Origin: Corbicula japonica
Taxonomy: Eukaryota > Mollusca > Bivalvia > Venerida > Cyrenidae
Length of the DNA stretch: 64,000 nt
Reading direction: 5' to 3'
NCBI GenBank assembly: GCA_038501625.1
Contig: JAZAYU010000018.1
Coordinates: forward strand, 9,006,397 to 9,070,396
The notes below the pieces were generated by a model. It did not search any database and was not told the origin of the DNA. It saw only the letters and a program-made list of their open reading frames with translations. The translations under genes and the position numbers were made by a program. This document shows positions 11,523 to 22,139 of the stretch, piece after piece (within the stretch, counting starts at the first letter, position 1; every line of letters begins with the position of its first letter).

Positions 11523-12370
11523 TACTTACTGCATAAAAGACATAACATTTCATCTTTAATCATTCTGTGATCACTTCACATACAGATAAGATTAAAAATT
11601 GGATTAGGATTGATAAAGTTGAAAGGTACTGTGCTTTAATTTTTTATATTGGTTCTTAGTATTTATTTTATCAGTCTTATGTACAATTTGATTGAACTGA
11701 TCTTGAATCATGTACATTTTAATTTTATTTTTATTCAGAGATTAAAGGAAAAACTAAATGAATATTTTTCAGAGTTAAGAAAGATTTCTTTTTCTATGCT
11801 TTCCAGTAGATAAAATAATTTTCTTGTAAATCAAAAGTGTTATTCAGCTAATTGTATGCCATAAATCAAATGATTAAACTAAGTTTGTTGTGAAAGTTAG
11901 ACATATGTCCCCCATCCACAAATTTAGAATGATGTATTTGCAAATGGCTAAACTGCAGTTGAAAATAATAATTTTATAGATCACTTAAAAATGTCATACA
12001 CTGAAAAAAAAATCAATGTTAATGTTATAAAAAATGACACCAAATGTTTTATTTTGCATTAAAGAATACAATACATTTTTGGCTGATAAATACAGCACAC
12101 ATTCACATAAAGAGCAAGTCATGATGTTAAATGGAAAGACAAAGAACCATTTCCATATATATAAATATATATTTCAATAGATGCAGAATCTTGCTTTTGA
12201 TGCTAGCAAATTGAACTAAAACATTTTTTACCCCCACCTCATCCGAGCTTTGGCAATGTGTCATTTTTAAAGAATATTTAAAGAAGAATTTTGTGTCCGA
12301 TGGCTTTAACATATAAAATTAACATTTGTTTGATTCTTAAAAATAAAATGAAATAAAGTAAAATCTGATT

Positions 12371-12602
12371 AACCCTTTCGTCCATAAATATACATTAATT
12401 GCATGGGCGAACAGTTTAGATCCAGATCAGCTGGCACATCCGTGCTGTCTAATCAGTATCTCAACCATTCCCCTTTTGATTCATTATGTTATTTCTGACC
12501 AAAATGAAACCACTGCAGATCTGGATCAGACAACAGAGATGTGCGGGCTAATCTGGATCTACATGTGTAAAATGCGTATAAATATATGGAGGAAAAGGTT
12601 AA
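12371..12602. repeat. GATC-palindrome element, full copy
   Basis: Begins AACCCTTTCGTCCATAAATA and ends ATATGGAGGAAAAGGTTAA, with inner 'gtttagatccagatcagctg' and 'ctaatctggatctacatg'. The inverted outer ends are well kept. Confidence 0.75.
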
Positions 12603-12675
12603 AACCCTTTGATAGTTATCAGCTGGAGCTCAGATGACAAAAGCTCTAGAAATCCCTGCTTAATGGTTTTGAGGA

Positions 12676-12743
12676 ATAGTATAGGACCAGATCAGCATAG
12701 ACACCTATGCCATCTGATCTGGATCTCCACTGTTAGCTCTAAA
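12676..12743. repeat. GATC-palindrome element, half copy
   Basis: Only one inner palindrome remains, around 'gccatctgatctggatctcc'. Confidence 0.6.
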
Positions 12744-12798
12744 CATTAATTTTATAACCTAGCTAAGCTTATGTTTTAATAAAATTGAAATAACACTT

Positions 12799-12930
12799 AA
12801 CCCATTACTCCATATATTATACAGATTTATCACATGTGCAACCAGTGTAGATCTAGATCGCCTGGCACATTCCTGCTGTCTGAACTGGATCTAAACTGGT
12901 CATATCTTAGTCAGAAAGAATGCAGACCTC
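12799..12930. repeat. GATC-palindrome element, half copy
   Basis: Has the outer end AACCCATTACTCCATA and one inner palindrome, 'agtgtagatctagatcgcct' to 'gaactggatctaaactgg'. The second half is missing. Confidence 0.65.
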
Positions 12931-13253
12931 CAATGAGCATGTAAATCTTTCTCTAAACCTATCTTTTTGTTCAGACTGTTAAGACTGCTGCTGTGCAGTA
13001 AAGCAAGTTATGGTTTTTGGACATTTCTACTGCAAACTTAATGTATTATTGAAACAGTGTAAAACAATATCAAACATGCTAAATTTTAATACAGGTGGTT
13101 AAGAGCCTGGATTCCCATGACATTGTATAAAATATCTTTTTTTAATAGATACCTTTATTTTTTGTGTTTTTATAAAGAATTCTGACAAAAAATAGCCCTT
13201 TTGAATACTACAATACTACACTAAGGAGCTTTTCTGCATAGATTTGAGCCTAT

Positions 13254-13283
13254 ATAGAATAGAATAGAATAGAATAGAATAGA
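13254..13283 (+). repeat. (ATAGA)n microsatellite
   Basis: Six units of the pentanucleotide in a row. Confidence 0.85.
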
Positions 13284-13329
13284 ACCTTTAATTTTGTTCA
13301 GGCCTGCTAGGCCTGCGGATTATTAAAAA

Positions 13330-13412
13330 CAGTTCAGTGCAGATATTGATCAGATGGCATGGATCTACACTGTTCTCCTTGGGAAAACAACCATATTACA
13401 TGGGGTAAAGGT
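13330..13412. repeat. GATC-palindrome element, half copy
   Basis: Right half only: 'cagtgcagatattgatcag', then 'ggatctacactgttc', then a degenerate outer end 'ggggtaaaggtt'. Confidence 0.6.
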
Positions 13413-13427
13413 TGGGTCTGCCTAAAA

Positions 13428-13860
13428 ACAGTAAGGATGCGTAAAGATAAGTAAGGATAAGTAAGGAGAAGTAAAGACAAATAAATATAGATAAATTTAA
13501 ATTGTTTTATTAATTTTTATAAATATAATGCATATTGTGAATCGAAATATTAATTAAATTTATTAATTTTGCTAAACAAGTTCACTTAAGGTTAAGTAAA
13601 GACAAATATGGCGAAGTAAGGAGAAGTAAGGAGAAGTAAAGACACATAAATATAGATAAACATAAATTAGGAGAGGTAATTATACCATATATCATCATTA
13701 TCATTAATATTTTACATATTTATAATTGAAACATAATTTAACATTAATTTTGTTTATAATGATAATTAAGGTTTCGAAAGGATACGCAAGTATAAGAACG
13801 ATTATGTAAAGAGAAGTAAGGAGACGTTAAGATAAGTAAGGATAGTGAAGATTCTTTTAA
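13428..13860 (+). repeat. GTAAGGA/GTAAAGA word repeat in three blocks
   Basis: Blocks at about 13428-13490, 13590-13680 and 13790-13855 consist of degenerate 'gtaaggagaagtaaagac' words. The first two blocks match over 'gtaaggagaagtaaagacaa' and what follows, about 166 bp apart. The strand composition is strongly asymmetric. The AT-rich spacers look alike, so this is one diverged repeat with internal subrepeats. Confidence 0.6.
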
Positions 13861-14668
13861 TTATGATTTATATAAAAATACATATTGGAAAATTAAATTA
13901 AATATTAAGGTGTTTTTTTTAGTAAATGCGTACAAAAAGTGAAATTAAAAAGGTAGAATATATTTAGTTATAGCTGAATCTGCGTTTTCACTCGCTGATA
14001 ATAATGTAAAGTTAACTAGTTTTAGATTGATTGATGCTAACAGCAATTAAAACTTTTGTGATGTTTGCCAATGGTAGAAAAAGGGACTGAACACATGTTT
14101 GTTAGATTGTAGTATTTCAGACTTGCAAATAAAATGACTTTGTTTTTCCAATCCAATCTTTGAACACATCTGCCTTTCCGTAATCATTGCAAAGAAATAC
14201 AATTTTTTTTTAAATCTGTAGTCACAACCTAGTTATCTTTCCATTTGTTATAATTATGGTTTTCGGAAGAAGTAACTGATTTAGCAAAATTTTCCACATT
14301 AATTTGATATAAAAATTTCTCAAACTCTTTGTGTCTATTAATCTCATTCAATAATAAAAGAACTGGTCATCTCCCAAAACCACTGGAAATCCCGAACATT
14401 TCCAATTATCTCCCTTCTAGTGTGACTCCTGTTGAAGAAGATGTGATACATGAGATTGCCTTATGTGTCCATCCGCCGGTTATTTTAGCACAGTCTGCTT
14501 ATGCCAGCCCCGTTCCCAGTCATATTCAGTTTTCCCAATTCAATACATACTATTTCCAAATTTTCAGCAAAAATCCATTAAAATGTACCAAACACAGTTA
14601 ATAGAAGAGTGACTTCCCTTTTTTCTATAAAAAGCAAGCATTCAGTGACTGATGTAAGCACTAATTAA

Positions 14669-15107
14669 CAGACATCCCGAAAGTTGCCAGACCGAAGGAG
14701 CGTTTGGATCGCTTGGAGTGAAAAGACCGGAGCGTTTCGACCGGATCGGATCGGATCGCTTCTATTTACAGTTTTTCAGTTATGTATAGGATCGGATCGG
14801 ATCGCTTCTATTTACAGTTTTTCAGTTATGTATAGGAATCGGAATCGGAAGAAACGGTTTGAGCGTAAAGATCGTTTGGAGCGCAATGTCTTGCGTTATA
14901 GTTAATGACCAATGAAAATCGGGAGCGAAAAGATCGGAATCGGAAGAATCGGTTTGAGCGTAAAGATCGTTTGGAGCGCATTGTTCGGAGTGAAAAAATT
15001 GGAGTGCAATCGAATTGGAATTGGACCGCAATGGGAATGGAATCGGATCGGTTATAGATGGCATTAGGATTGGAAGCGGACCGGATCGGAATCGGAAAAA
15101 TTGTCAA
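14669..15107 (+). repeat. GGATCGGAATCGGAAG word repeat
   Basis: Purine-rich degenerate words (GGATCGGATC, GGAATCGGAAG, GTTTGAGCGTAAAGATCG) fill the interval. A 46-bp unit is repeated at 14743 and 14789, and a longer one near 14855 and 14950. Frames on both strands here, including the S/R-rich one on the minus strand, are simple-sequence artefacts. Confidence 0.75.
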
Positions 15108-15359
15108 TTTCATAATTTTCAGTACTGTAACAGAATTTGAGGTGCGAAACCCCACCCACCCAACTTCTAATGATCTTTTATGAATGTTAAGATGTTGCAT
15201 ATTAAGGGCAATAAAATATTTACAGCATAAGTCTTAAATTAATTTTTTAATCTATTAATTGTTCCATCAATACATCAATACAACTAACAGTTTATAAACA
15301 AGCCTCAGTCTTGGCAGTCTTGTTTAATGCTAATAACATTTAATGCCATATATTTGCAG

Positions 15360-15503
15360 ATAACCAGTGAGAATCTTTCCAAAGATCAGAAGTCACTGAG
15401 TATGAAACTGAAGAAACCAATGAAGAAAGTTCTAAAAAAGGCAGCTGACTGTGTGAAGAGTGTAACAAGTGCCACACGACATCTGCAGAAAAAGACTGTC
15501 TAT
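15360..15503 (+). CDS. BEN-domain gene, basic exon
   Basis: Bounded by tatttgcag and a consensus donor TAT|GTAAGA, 144 nt, phase 0 at both ends. Encodes ITSENLSKDQKSLSMKLKKP and 28 further residues ending QKKTVY, very rich in Lys, which would suit a nuclear DNA- or chromatin-associated protein. It joins in frame to 16181-16255. Upstream coding exons must exist because there is no start before it in this frame beyond intronic sequence. The exons at 4-7 kb are the candidates. Confidence 0.75.
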
Positions 15504-16180
15504 GTAAGATATAAAATAATTAATATTCAAGCTTGGAGGTAAAGAAATTGATTGAGGTTTAAGTTTGACAGAGTGACCAGCTTCAAAATACACTAGATTC
15601 TTGTGCATTCATACTTATATTAAGTCATAGGTGGAGGGGCAATATGACTAATAATCAGCACTATATTGGACAGAACCAAAATTAATTTCCAGACTTGTTT
15701 AAAATTTAACATGACTGCTTACTAAAATAACAATAATCAAGAGCCATCTACAATTTTATTGCACTACCATTCATAGTAAAGGAAAGTATCAAAATTTCTT
15801 TAGGAGCAAACTTCATTTCTCAATAGAGCTTTGCACCAAAAAATGTGTCTATTTTAAGTAAAGAAAAGTTACAACTGTACAGAACACAAGCTAGGCCATT
15901 AAATTCCCATATTTTGGTTAACTTCATCTTTCATTATTGAGTAAAACTCACATTTTGCCAAAAGTTGCTGTGATTAAACATTCACTTTGTCATCAGCTTG
16001 GTTTTTCCAACAGCCATTTAAAACAAACAAACAATGTAATATTACAAATTATTCTCATAATTTTGGTAAATAAATAGTGTTAAAGCGTGAAGGACTTAAT
16101 GCATAATTAACAGTGCCTTCATAACATTGTATATGATGAAATGAATTTCTAGTGACAATTTATGTTTTTTTCCTTTTTAG

Positions 16181-16255
16181 ACTTTGACTAAGAAGAAGAT
16201 GAGACGAGGAAAAGAAAACGTAGTGCCAGTATTGTCAAGGCCCATCAACAATCTG
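16181..16255 (+). CDS. BEN-domain gene, short exon with a KEN tripeptide
   Basis: Acceptor tcctttttag, donor CTG|GTAAGA, 75 nt, phase 0 to 0. Encodes TLTKKKMRRGKENVVPVLSR plus PINNL. Four basic residues are followed by K-E-N, which matches the KEN-box degron core. Three residues match often by chance, so the degron is only a possibility. Confidence 0.75.
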
Positions 16256-16422
16256 GTAAGAAAATCAATCTGCATCTAAAATTTTAAATTTTATTTATTT
16301 TCTTTAATCATTTACACTTAAAGATCACCATGCTTTGATGTAAAAGAAAAAGATGAGTGTCGGTAATATTTCTTATTGCCATACTTTGATTTTTGTAGGC
16401 ATGATAACAACTCAGTGTATAT

Positions 16423-16690
16423 TAACCCTTTCCTTGAAAATTACACATACGTGTGCGACCAGTGTAGATCCAGATCAGCTGGCACATCCGTGCAGATCAG
16501 CTGGCACTCTGTGCCATCTGATCAGGATCTGCACTGGTCGCATTTTGGTCAGAAGTAACCTCAAACCTTTTTTATGAATAAAAAAGTGAACTGTTTAGAT
16601 CCTGATCAGATGGCATGGATGTGCCAGCTGATCTGGATCTTAACTGTAAGCCCTAGCAATGAAGGTTTATCTGTACAGGAAAAGGTTAAC
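16423..16690. repeat. GATC-palindrome element, full copy
   Basis: Begins TTAACCCTTTCCTTGAAAAT and ends GTACAGGAAAAGGTTAA. The inner palindromes are well preserved: 'cagtgtagatccagatcagc', 'gcagatcagctgg', 'agctgatctggatcttaac'. It lies in the intron after the KEN exon. The left inner block contains a small extra duplication of 'atccgtgcagatcagctggc'. Confidence 0.8.
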
Positions 16691-16925
16691 CCAACCTGAG
16701 AGTTAAGACTTTCCTAACTTTCCGTCCATACATTAATAGTCTGAAAATGAATTTGTAGAGTATAAAGGTAATAATAAGAACAACATTTGAATAAGATCTT
16801 AGTGATTTCTGTGTAAGATATTCTAAGTGGATCTTCCGTGTGAAAAGTTTGTCAAAAATAGTGCTCTTAAGCCCAAAAACTAAAATTAACCTGCAGTCTT
16901 GAAACTCAAGCTATTGATAGGTCAG

Positions 16926-17815
16926 AATGCAGACTGGTCTAAATCAGCCCGAAACTTGAGATTTGAGACTGGTCCTCAATTTCAGTTTAATGAGTTGGGC
17001 CTTATGCATGTTTTCTTGACATAAGAGACACATGAGCTCATGATAATCATATCACACAGATTTTCTGCCTTAAGTATGGGGTTCCATTTAATGTTTGACA
17101 TGTGAGGTTAAGTTTGAAATTGAAAATAAATACTGGAACATTTAGAAAGAAGCAAACAGTTATCATCGATTAGAGTAGATTATTCATTTTAGCTATAGAA
17201 ATTCCATTGTTTTATAAAACTTTATACTTTCAATGTTTTAGTTTTGTTCTGAGTTTATAATTCTCTTAATAACAGGATGAATGTCAGAATGCCACTCCTA
17301 GATCAAGTGGAGACCAAGAAGGAAACATCAGAGTCCCAGTTTTGGAATCAAGGCAAGCAAAGACTAGAAGTAGTGGAGACAAAGAAGGAAACACCAGTGT
17401 TCCAGATTCAGTTTCAAGCCAACCAAATGTGGTAAGATTTCATTTCATTAGTTGGCTCACTACAAATTACTGTCAAATTTTCAACCTCATTTATAATGAA
17501 ATACATTAATAGCAATGTTGGGTTCACCCATAACAGTTGGTCCATTCTGCCGTTTGATCAGATTTGAATCTGCTTTGATCGCATCTTGTGCAGAAATAAC
17601 TGTTTTCTATTCCCGACTAAACTTACGGTGTGCATGTAAGTTATGCTCAATCGACATGTAAATTAGCTTTTTACTCATTATACATGCATTGTATCCCATG
17701 TGCAAATGGTGTAGATCCAGATCATCTGGCACATTCATTCCTTCTGATCTGGATCTGCACTGGTCACATCTTTTTCAGAAATAACCTTTTGATAGGTCAG
17801 CTATGAATATTTCAC
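16926..17815 (+). repeat. Tandem segmental duplication, copy 1
   Basis: Almost identical to 17816-18684 with an offset of 890-891 bp. It contains exon 17276-17431 and a GATC-palindrome copy (about 17690-17790). The 12-mer TTGATAGGTCAG just left of copy 1 (16914-16925) reappears near its right end (17789-17800), where copy 2 lacks it. It thus sits close to the junction, as filler or microhomology would. A false duplication from two assembled haplotypes is the main alternative. Confidence 0.92.
17276..17431 (+). CDS. BEN-domain gene, duplicated exon copy 1
   Basis: Acceptor ttaataacag, donor GTG|GTAAGA, 156 nt, phase 0 to 0, 52 codons. The peptide begins DECQNATPRSSGDQEGNIRV and has an internal repeat of about 22 residues: TPRSSGDQEGNIRVPVLESR, then KTRSSGDKEGNTSVPDSVSS. 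It looks disordered, with no known fold. The length is divisible by three and the phases match, so including one or both copies keeps the frame. Confidence 0.8.
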
Positions 17816-18684
17816 AATGCAGACTGGTCTAAAATCAGCCCGAAACTTGAGATTTGAGACTGGTCCTCAATTTCAGTTTAATGAGTTGGGCCTTATGCAT
17901 GTTTTCTTGACATAAGAGACACATGAGCTCATGATAATCATATCACACAGATTTTCTGCCTTAAGTATGGGGTTCCATTTAATGTTTGACATGTGAGGTT
18001 AAGTTTGAAATTGAAAATAAATACTAGAACATTTAGAAAGAAGCAAACAGTTATCATCGATTAGAGTAGATTATTCATTTTAGCTATAGAAATTCCATTG
18101 TTTTATAAAACTTTATACTTTCAATGTTTTAGTTTTGTTCTGAGTTTATAATTCTCTTAATAACAGGATGAATGTCAGAATGCCACTCCTAGATCAAGTG
18201 GAGACCAAGAAGGAAACATCAGAGTCCCAGTTTTGGAATCAAGGCAAGCAAAGACTAGAAGTAGTGGAGACAAAGAAGGAAACACCAGTGTTCCAGATTC
18301 AGTTTCAAGCCAACCAAATGTGGTAAGATTTCATTTCATTAGTTGGCTCACTACAAATTACTGTCAAATTTTCAACCTCATTTATAATGAAATACATTAA
18401 TAGCAATGTTGGGTTCACCCATAACAGTTGGTCCATTCTGCCGTTTGATCAGATTTGAATCTGCTTTGATCGCATCTTGTGCAGAAATAACTGTTTTCTA
18501 TTCCCGACTAAACTTACGGTGTGCATGTAAGTTATGCACAATCGACATGTAAATTAGCTTTTTACTCATTATACATGCATTGTATCCCATGTGCAAATGG
18601 TGAAGATCCAGATCATCTGGCACATTCATTCTTTCTGACATGGATCTGCACTGGTCACATCTTTTTCAGAATTAACCTTATGAA
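17816..18684 (+). repeat. Tandem segmental duplication, copy 2
   Basis: Differences from copy 1 that I can see are few: one extra A near 17836, single substitutions near 18027, 18537 and 18603, and a small cluster near 18632-18642. The right end merges into a GATC-palindrome element that continues to about 18735 only in this copy. Near-identity in introns as well as exon means the duplication is recent. Confidence 0.92.
18167..18322 (+). CDS. BEN-domain gene, duplicated exon copy 2
   Basis: Identical by eye to 17276-17431, with the same splice sites (ttaataacag and GTG|GTAAGA) and phase 0 at both ends. The gene could include both copies (52 extra residues), choose one, or, if this is an assembly artefact, have only one. 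Confidence 0.75.
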
Positions 18685-18735
18685 TATAATAAAATGAACA
18701 GTGCAGATCTTCAGCAGATTTTATGGATGTGCGGG
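18590..18735. repeat. GATC-palindrome element in copy 2
   Basis: 'agatccagatcatctggcac', 'catggatctgcactggtcac' and 'cagtgcagatcttcagcag' follow the family layout. The matching element in copy 1 (17690-17790) is cut short by the duplication junction. Confidence 0.65.
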
Positions 18736-18902
18736 CTGATATCAGCCTGAGAAGTACTTCCAATGCAGTAAAGATGCTTAGGGATAATTAGTTATGTAGT
18801 AGGGATCTGCTTTCTAAAACTTATAAAATTAAATGTTATCATTAGCATCTTTGAATTCAAATCATGCAGTGTTCACAAAAATCAATGAAAGGGAAGTTGG
18901 TT

Positions 18903-19022
18903 TTTGCTGATTGTAATTACTGATTCTTTGCTGATTGTAATTACTGATTCTTTGCTGATTGTAATTTCTAATTCTTTGCTGATTGTAATTACTGATTCTT
19001 TGCTGATAGTAATGACTGATTC
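18903..19022 (+). repeat. 24-bp minisatellite, five units
   Basis: Units start at 18903, 18927, 18951, 18975 and 18999, consensus TTTGCTGATTGTAATTACTG plus ATTC. The copies are nearly identical; the fifth carries two changes. It is intronic. Confidence 0.9.
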
Positions 19023-19079
19023 TAAATTTAAATTTCCACCCCCATGATGTAGCAGATTTAAAATGCCAATTATAAGCTG

Positions 19080-19766
19080 TTAATGGCTCCCCCCCCCCTG
19101 TTCATCAATAAAAAGAAAATTATCAAAATCTCAATAACAGCAATATGCCGCTAAATGAAACTTTGCACAAATGAATGTTATATATGTATCTTTGTTTTGC
19201 AGATGGTAAGACAAGTTAGAATAGAAAAGGAAAATAGCAAGATCTTTCCCTCAACTTCTATTTACATAATTTCACAAAAACTAAACAACACAAAACATCA
19301 TTTTAAATGCCCACATGAGTAATATGATACTGACAACAATTTATTGTGTCCTCGTGATTTACATGTGTAAACTTTACCTTATTATAAAAGTGTGTTTGAC
19401 CTTCAATTTTCTGGTTGCTTCCTGGTCGTGGAAATGGATGACAATCACTGATTTTTCTATTAGTAGTTGAAAGTTTTACAAAATGCACAACAATTTAATG
19501 TCAGTAACATAACACTCATGTTGGCACCGAAAATTCTTTTGTATAGCTTAGTTTTTGTGGATTTATGTAAATAGAATTTAAAGAAATTTTAAGGTCTACC
19601 TTGTTTTCTTCACTCTTCTAAGGTGTCTCACCGTATGCAAAATCAAGTTACATTAGTAATTTCTTTGTTCAAAGTGTCATTGAACGGCTTTTTGCCATTA
19701 TGGAGATTTTGATATGTTTTCTTTTCATCGATGAACAGGATTAGAAGGAGTGTGTCAAGCCCTTAA
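19080..19766. mobile_element. Long-TIR foldback element flanked by TTAA, copy 1
   Basis: The left arm from 'ctgttcatcaataaaaagaa' to 'tacataatttcacaaaaact' is the inverted complement of the right arm ending 'ttcatcgatgaacagg'. The arms are about 200 bp each, and the whole could fold into one large hairpin. TTAA lies at both edges, the target of piggyBac-type transposases. The same element occurs at 31911-32624. It sits in the intron before exon 19808. No coding capacity. Confidence 0.8.
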
Positions 19767-19807
19767 TGGGATCAGTTGTTACAAAGTGTTAACTTCTGTG
19801 TTTACAG

Positions 19808-19891
19808 GTTATGCCTAGGTCAGTGCCCAGAGCAGGTTCCAAGAGAAAACCAGGAACAGTGATAACAGGAGGTTCTAAACGAGTGAAATTG
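19808..19891 (+). CDS. BEN-domain gene, basic exon
   Basis: Acceptor gtgtttacag, donor TTG|GTAATT, 84 nt, phase 0 to 0. Encodes VMPRSVPRAGSKRKPGTVIT and GGSKRVKL. GSKRKPG and SKRVKL are basic clusters that could act as nuclear localisation signals; KRVKL resembles the c-Myc type core. No other domain is visible. Confidence 0.75.
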
Positions 19892-20335
19892 GTAATTATA
19901 ACAAAAGCCACTAAGGTTAATTTTTTTGTTCCAGGAATAAAAAAATAACTTGAGAGGTTAGGAACCCTTTAAAGCATTTATATGATAGCCTATATAATGT
20001 AAGTTATATCATTGAAATGATAAAAGCAAAAAGTAGTAAGAAATCAGAATACTGTAAGCAAACAGCTGGTCTCAAGGTAATAACACGGCGAGTGTAATTC
20101 ACTTTTTGCCACTGTGAGTGGTTTCAGCTGTTTTTTGTTGTTTAGTTACTATAATGCAGTGATATCCCTTTGATAGCTTTCTATTATATGACAAGAAAGA
20201 GGTAAAATTAAAGCATGAAAATCAAAGAGATTTTTAAAGCTACCATTTATAAAATGTTCTTGGTGACAATATTTATTTTGTAGATAAGGAACAGTATAGT
20301 GTTCTTCCATTATTTTTAGTGTTCTTTCTCTTTAG

Positions 20336-20398
20336 GCTGCTACACGTAATGAAGAGTATCCCAAGTTGCTAGAAAGGAAGAAACTACCAAAGAAAATT
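20336..20398 (+). CDS. BEN-domain gene, short basic exon
   Basis: Acceptor ctctttag, donor ATT|GTAAGT, 63 nt, phase 0 to 0. Encodes AATRNEEYPKLLERKKLPKK plus I. It joins in frame to the terminal exon at 23670 across a 3.3-kb intron that holds several repeats. Confidence 0.75.
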
Positions 20399-20799
20399 GT
20401 AAGTAGATCTTTTTAAAGCATAAATAGCCTAAGTCAAATTTATAAAAATGTTAATCTTGTCTTAAGAATTGGGGAATCATTTTTACCATTTAATTAAATA
20501 AATGTAATGTTTTCTTTTGTCACAAGCAGCAAAAAGAATTTTAAAACTGTTATGTGCTTTTGTCACAGGCAGCACCAGTTCTATGATGTTTTCCAATTTT
20601 GGTTTCGCCTCAAGAGTAGAATTTCAAAGTAAAGCTGTTTGCAATAACACCATTATCAGAAAATAGATATAAAAAACCCATGCATAACCTATTCCTGTAA
20701 TTTTGTTCAGACAGGTCACAAAATGGCTATATAGATAGGATGCATATTTTATCAATATATTATGTACTATGAATTTAGTGATGTCATACTCATTCTTTA

Positions 20800-20982
20800 A
20801 CCCTTTCTTCCATAGACACACTCTTTATTGCATTGGCGAAAGATGTAGATCCTGATCAGTAGACACAAAATGCAATCATTGCAGATCCCGATCAGACAGC
20901 ACAGATGTGCCAGCTGATCTGGATCTACACCACAGGTAGCACATGCATAAAAATGAGTATAAATATGACGGAAAGGATTAAA
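20800..20982. repeat. GATC-palindrome element, shortened copy
   Basis: Outer ends AACCCTTTCTTCCATA and TATGACGGAAAGGATTAA are intact. The interior is shorter than in other full copies ('gatgtagatcctgatcagta', then 'cagctgatctggatctacac'). Confidence 0.75.
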
Positions 20983-21412
20983 CATGAATTTATGAAATAA
21001 CTGAAATGAGAAAAAGTTATGTGAAATGGCAGGCTTATTTGTTGCATTTGACAAATTCCGATTCAGAGATAATAAAATGGCATCATTAAGTTGTGCATAC
21101 TATATTTGTAGTCCTCGCGTTTTCACTGGTTGTTTGCACATTTAATAAATTTACCTTTAAACCAAGAGTCACACACTGTTACATATGTAATCAATTATGA
21201 ATGAGATATAAATAGGTGTGTTAGTATGTATTAAATGATTGGGTAAAATAAAACAAAATGAGGTTGTTAAGTGAATATATGGTATGGAAGTTGAGGGCAA
21301 ATACTAATTTCATATAATAAAAATAATACCAGATAGATTGAATTTAAGCATAGCTGAAAATTTTTAAAAGTGTTTGGTATTTGCAATGCAACTACACTTT
21401 CTACTTTATATC

Positions 21413-21980
21413 ATATACTCAACCAAAATAAAAAGTACCCACTTTTCTATATTAAATTTTGTAAAATATGAAAACGAAAACTCAAAACTGTATATGTGTA
21501 CACATTTGCTTTTCTGTTATCATTGCAAAGGGATCAAGTATTCTTGAAAATCTGCAGCCAAAACTTAGTTATCTTTCCCTTGGTGATAATATGGGGTTCA
21601 GTAAAATGTCAGCGATTCTTTGAAATACTCACATTTCTTTGAATAAAATCAATTTCTCCACCTCTTGTGGATAAAGAAAATCACAAAATCTTTATCAATA
21701 ACACAACTGGTCCTCGATAAACAACGATAGAAATTCCAACAATTTCTAATTACCTCCCTTTAAATTGAATATGTAGTGTTTTGTTAGTCATGATTAATTT
21801 TTATTCGATTGGCAGTTCCTCAGGTCGTGGTGTGGAAGTTTTTATTCATAAAAAATTTAACTCAAAAATAACTGAGATTAACTAAATAAACACCATTCAA
21901 AGCGTTCCTGATGAAATGAAAATATGGTAATGGGAAAACAAGCATAAAAAGTGGATACTTTTTATTTTGGTTGAGTATAT
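21413..21980. mobile_element. MITE with perfect 25-bp inverted ends
   Basis: Positions 21413-21437 and 21956-21980 are perfect reverse complements (core CTCAACCAAAATAAAAAG). The 568-bp interior has no useful frame. A related copy lies at 45629-46264, and interior sequence resembling it occurs at about 14150-14430. It is in the long intron before the terminal BEN exon. Confidence 0.85.
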
Positions 21981-22139
21981 TTTATTAGGAGGCAAATATT
22001 TTATTATTTTGCAAGCAGGTAACACATTCTGATGTGCACCAAATTTGTCTGCACAAATCTTTGCTAAAGTAGCAAGGTGATGTCTCTATTTCAACAAAAC
22101 AGTAGTTACAATTTTTGTATGGACAAAGAATATTGTACA

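Larger units (their letters stand above)
9568..12370. other. No gene recognised
   Basis: AT-rich DNA. It holds a partial GATC-palindrome copy (10320-10472) and a short tandem duplication (11426-11522). At 10833-10859 there is an exon-like 27-nt stretch (ctttttag|GGAAAA...TCTAAG|gtaact) that is open in phase 0 but too short to support. Confidence 0.5.

Noticed and set aside
14822..15200. S/R-rich frames of 80 and 124 codons on the minus strand
   Set aside because: They are simple-sequence translation of GGATCGGAATC words.
16353..16577. Frames reading 'CDQCRSRSAGT...' in plus frames
   Set aside because: They lie in a GATC-palindrome element; the same peptide arises from several copies.
18903..19022. 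CRISPR-like regular repeat
   Set aside because: Units are contiguous 24-mers without spacers, in an animal intron: a minisatellite.
19201..19206. Micro-exon ATG between ttttgcag and gtaag in the BEN gene intron
   Set aside because: The identical arrangement occurs in the second copy of the TTAA element at 32046, so it belongs to the transposon arm.
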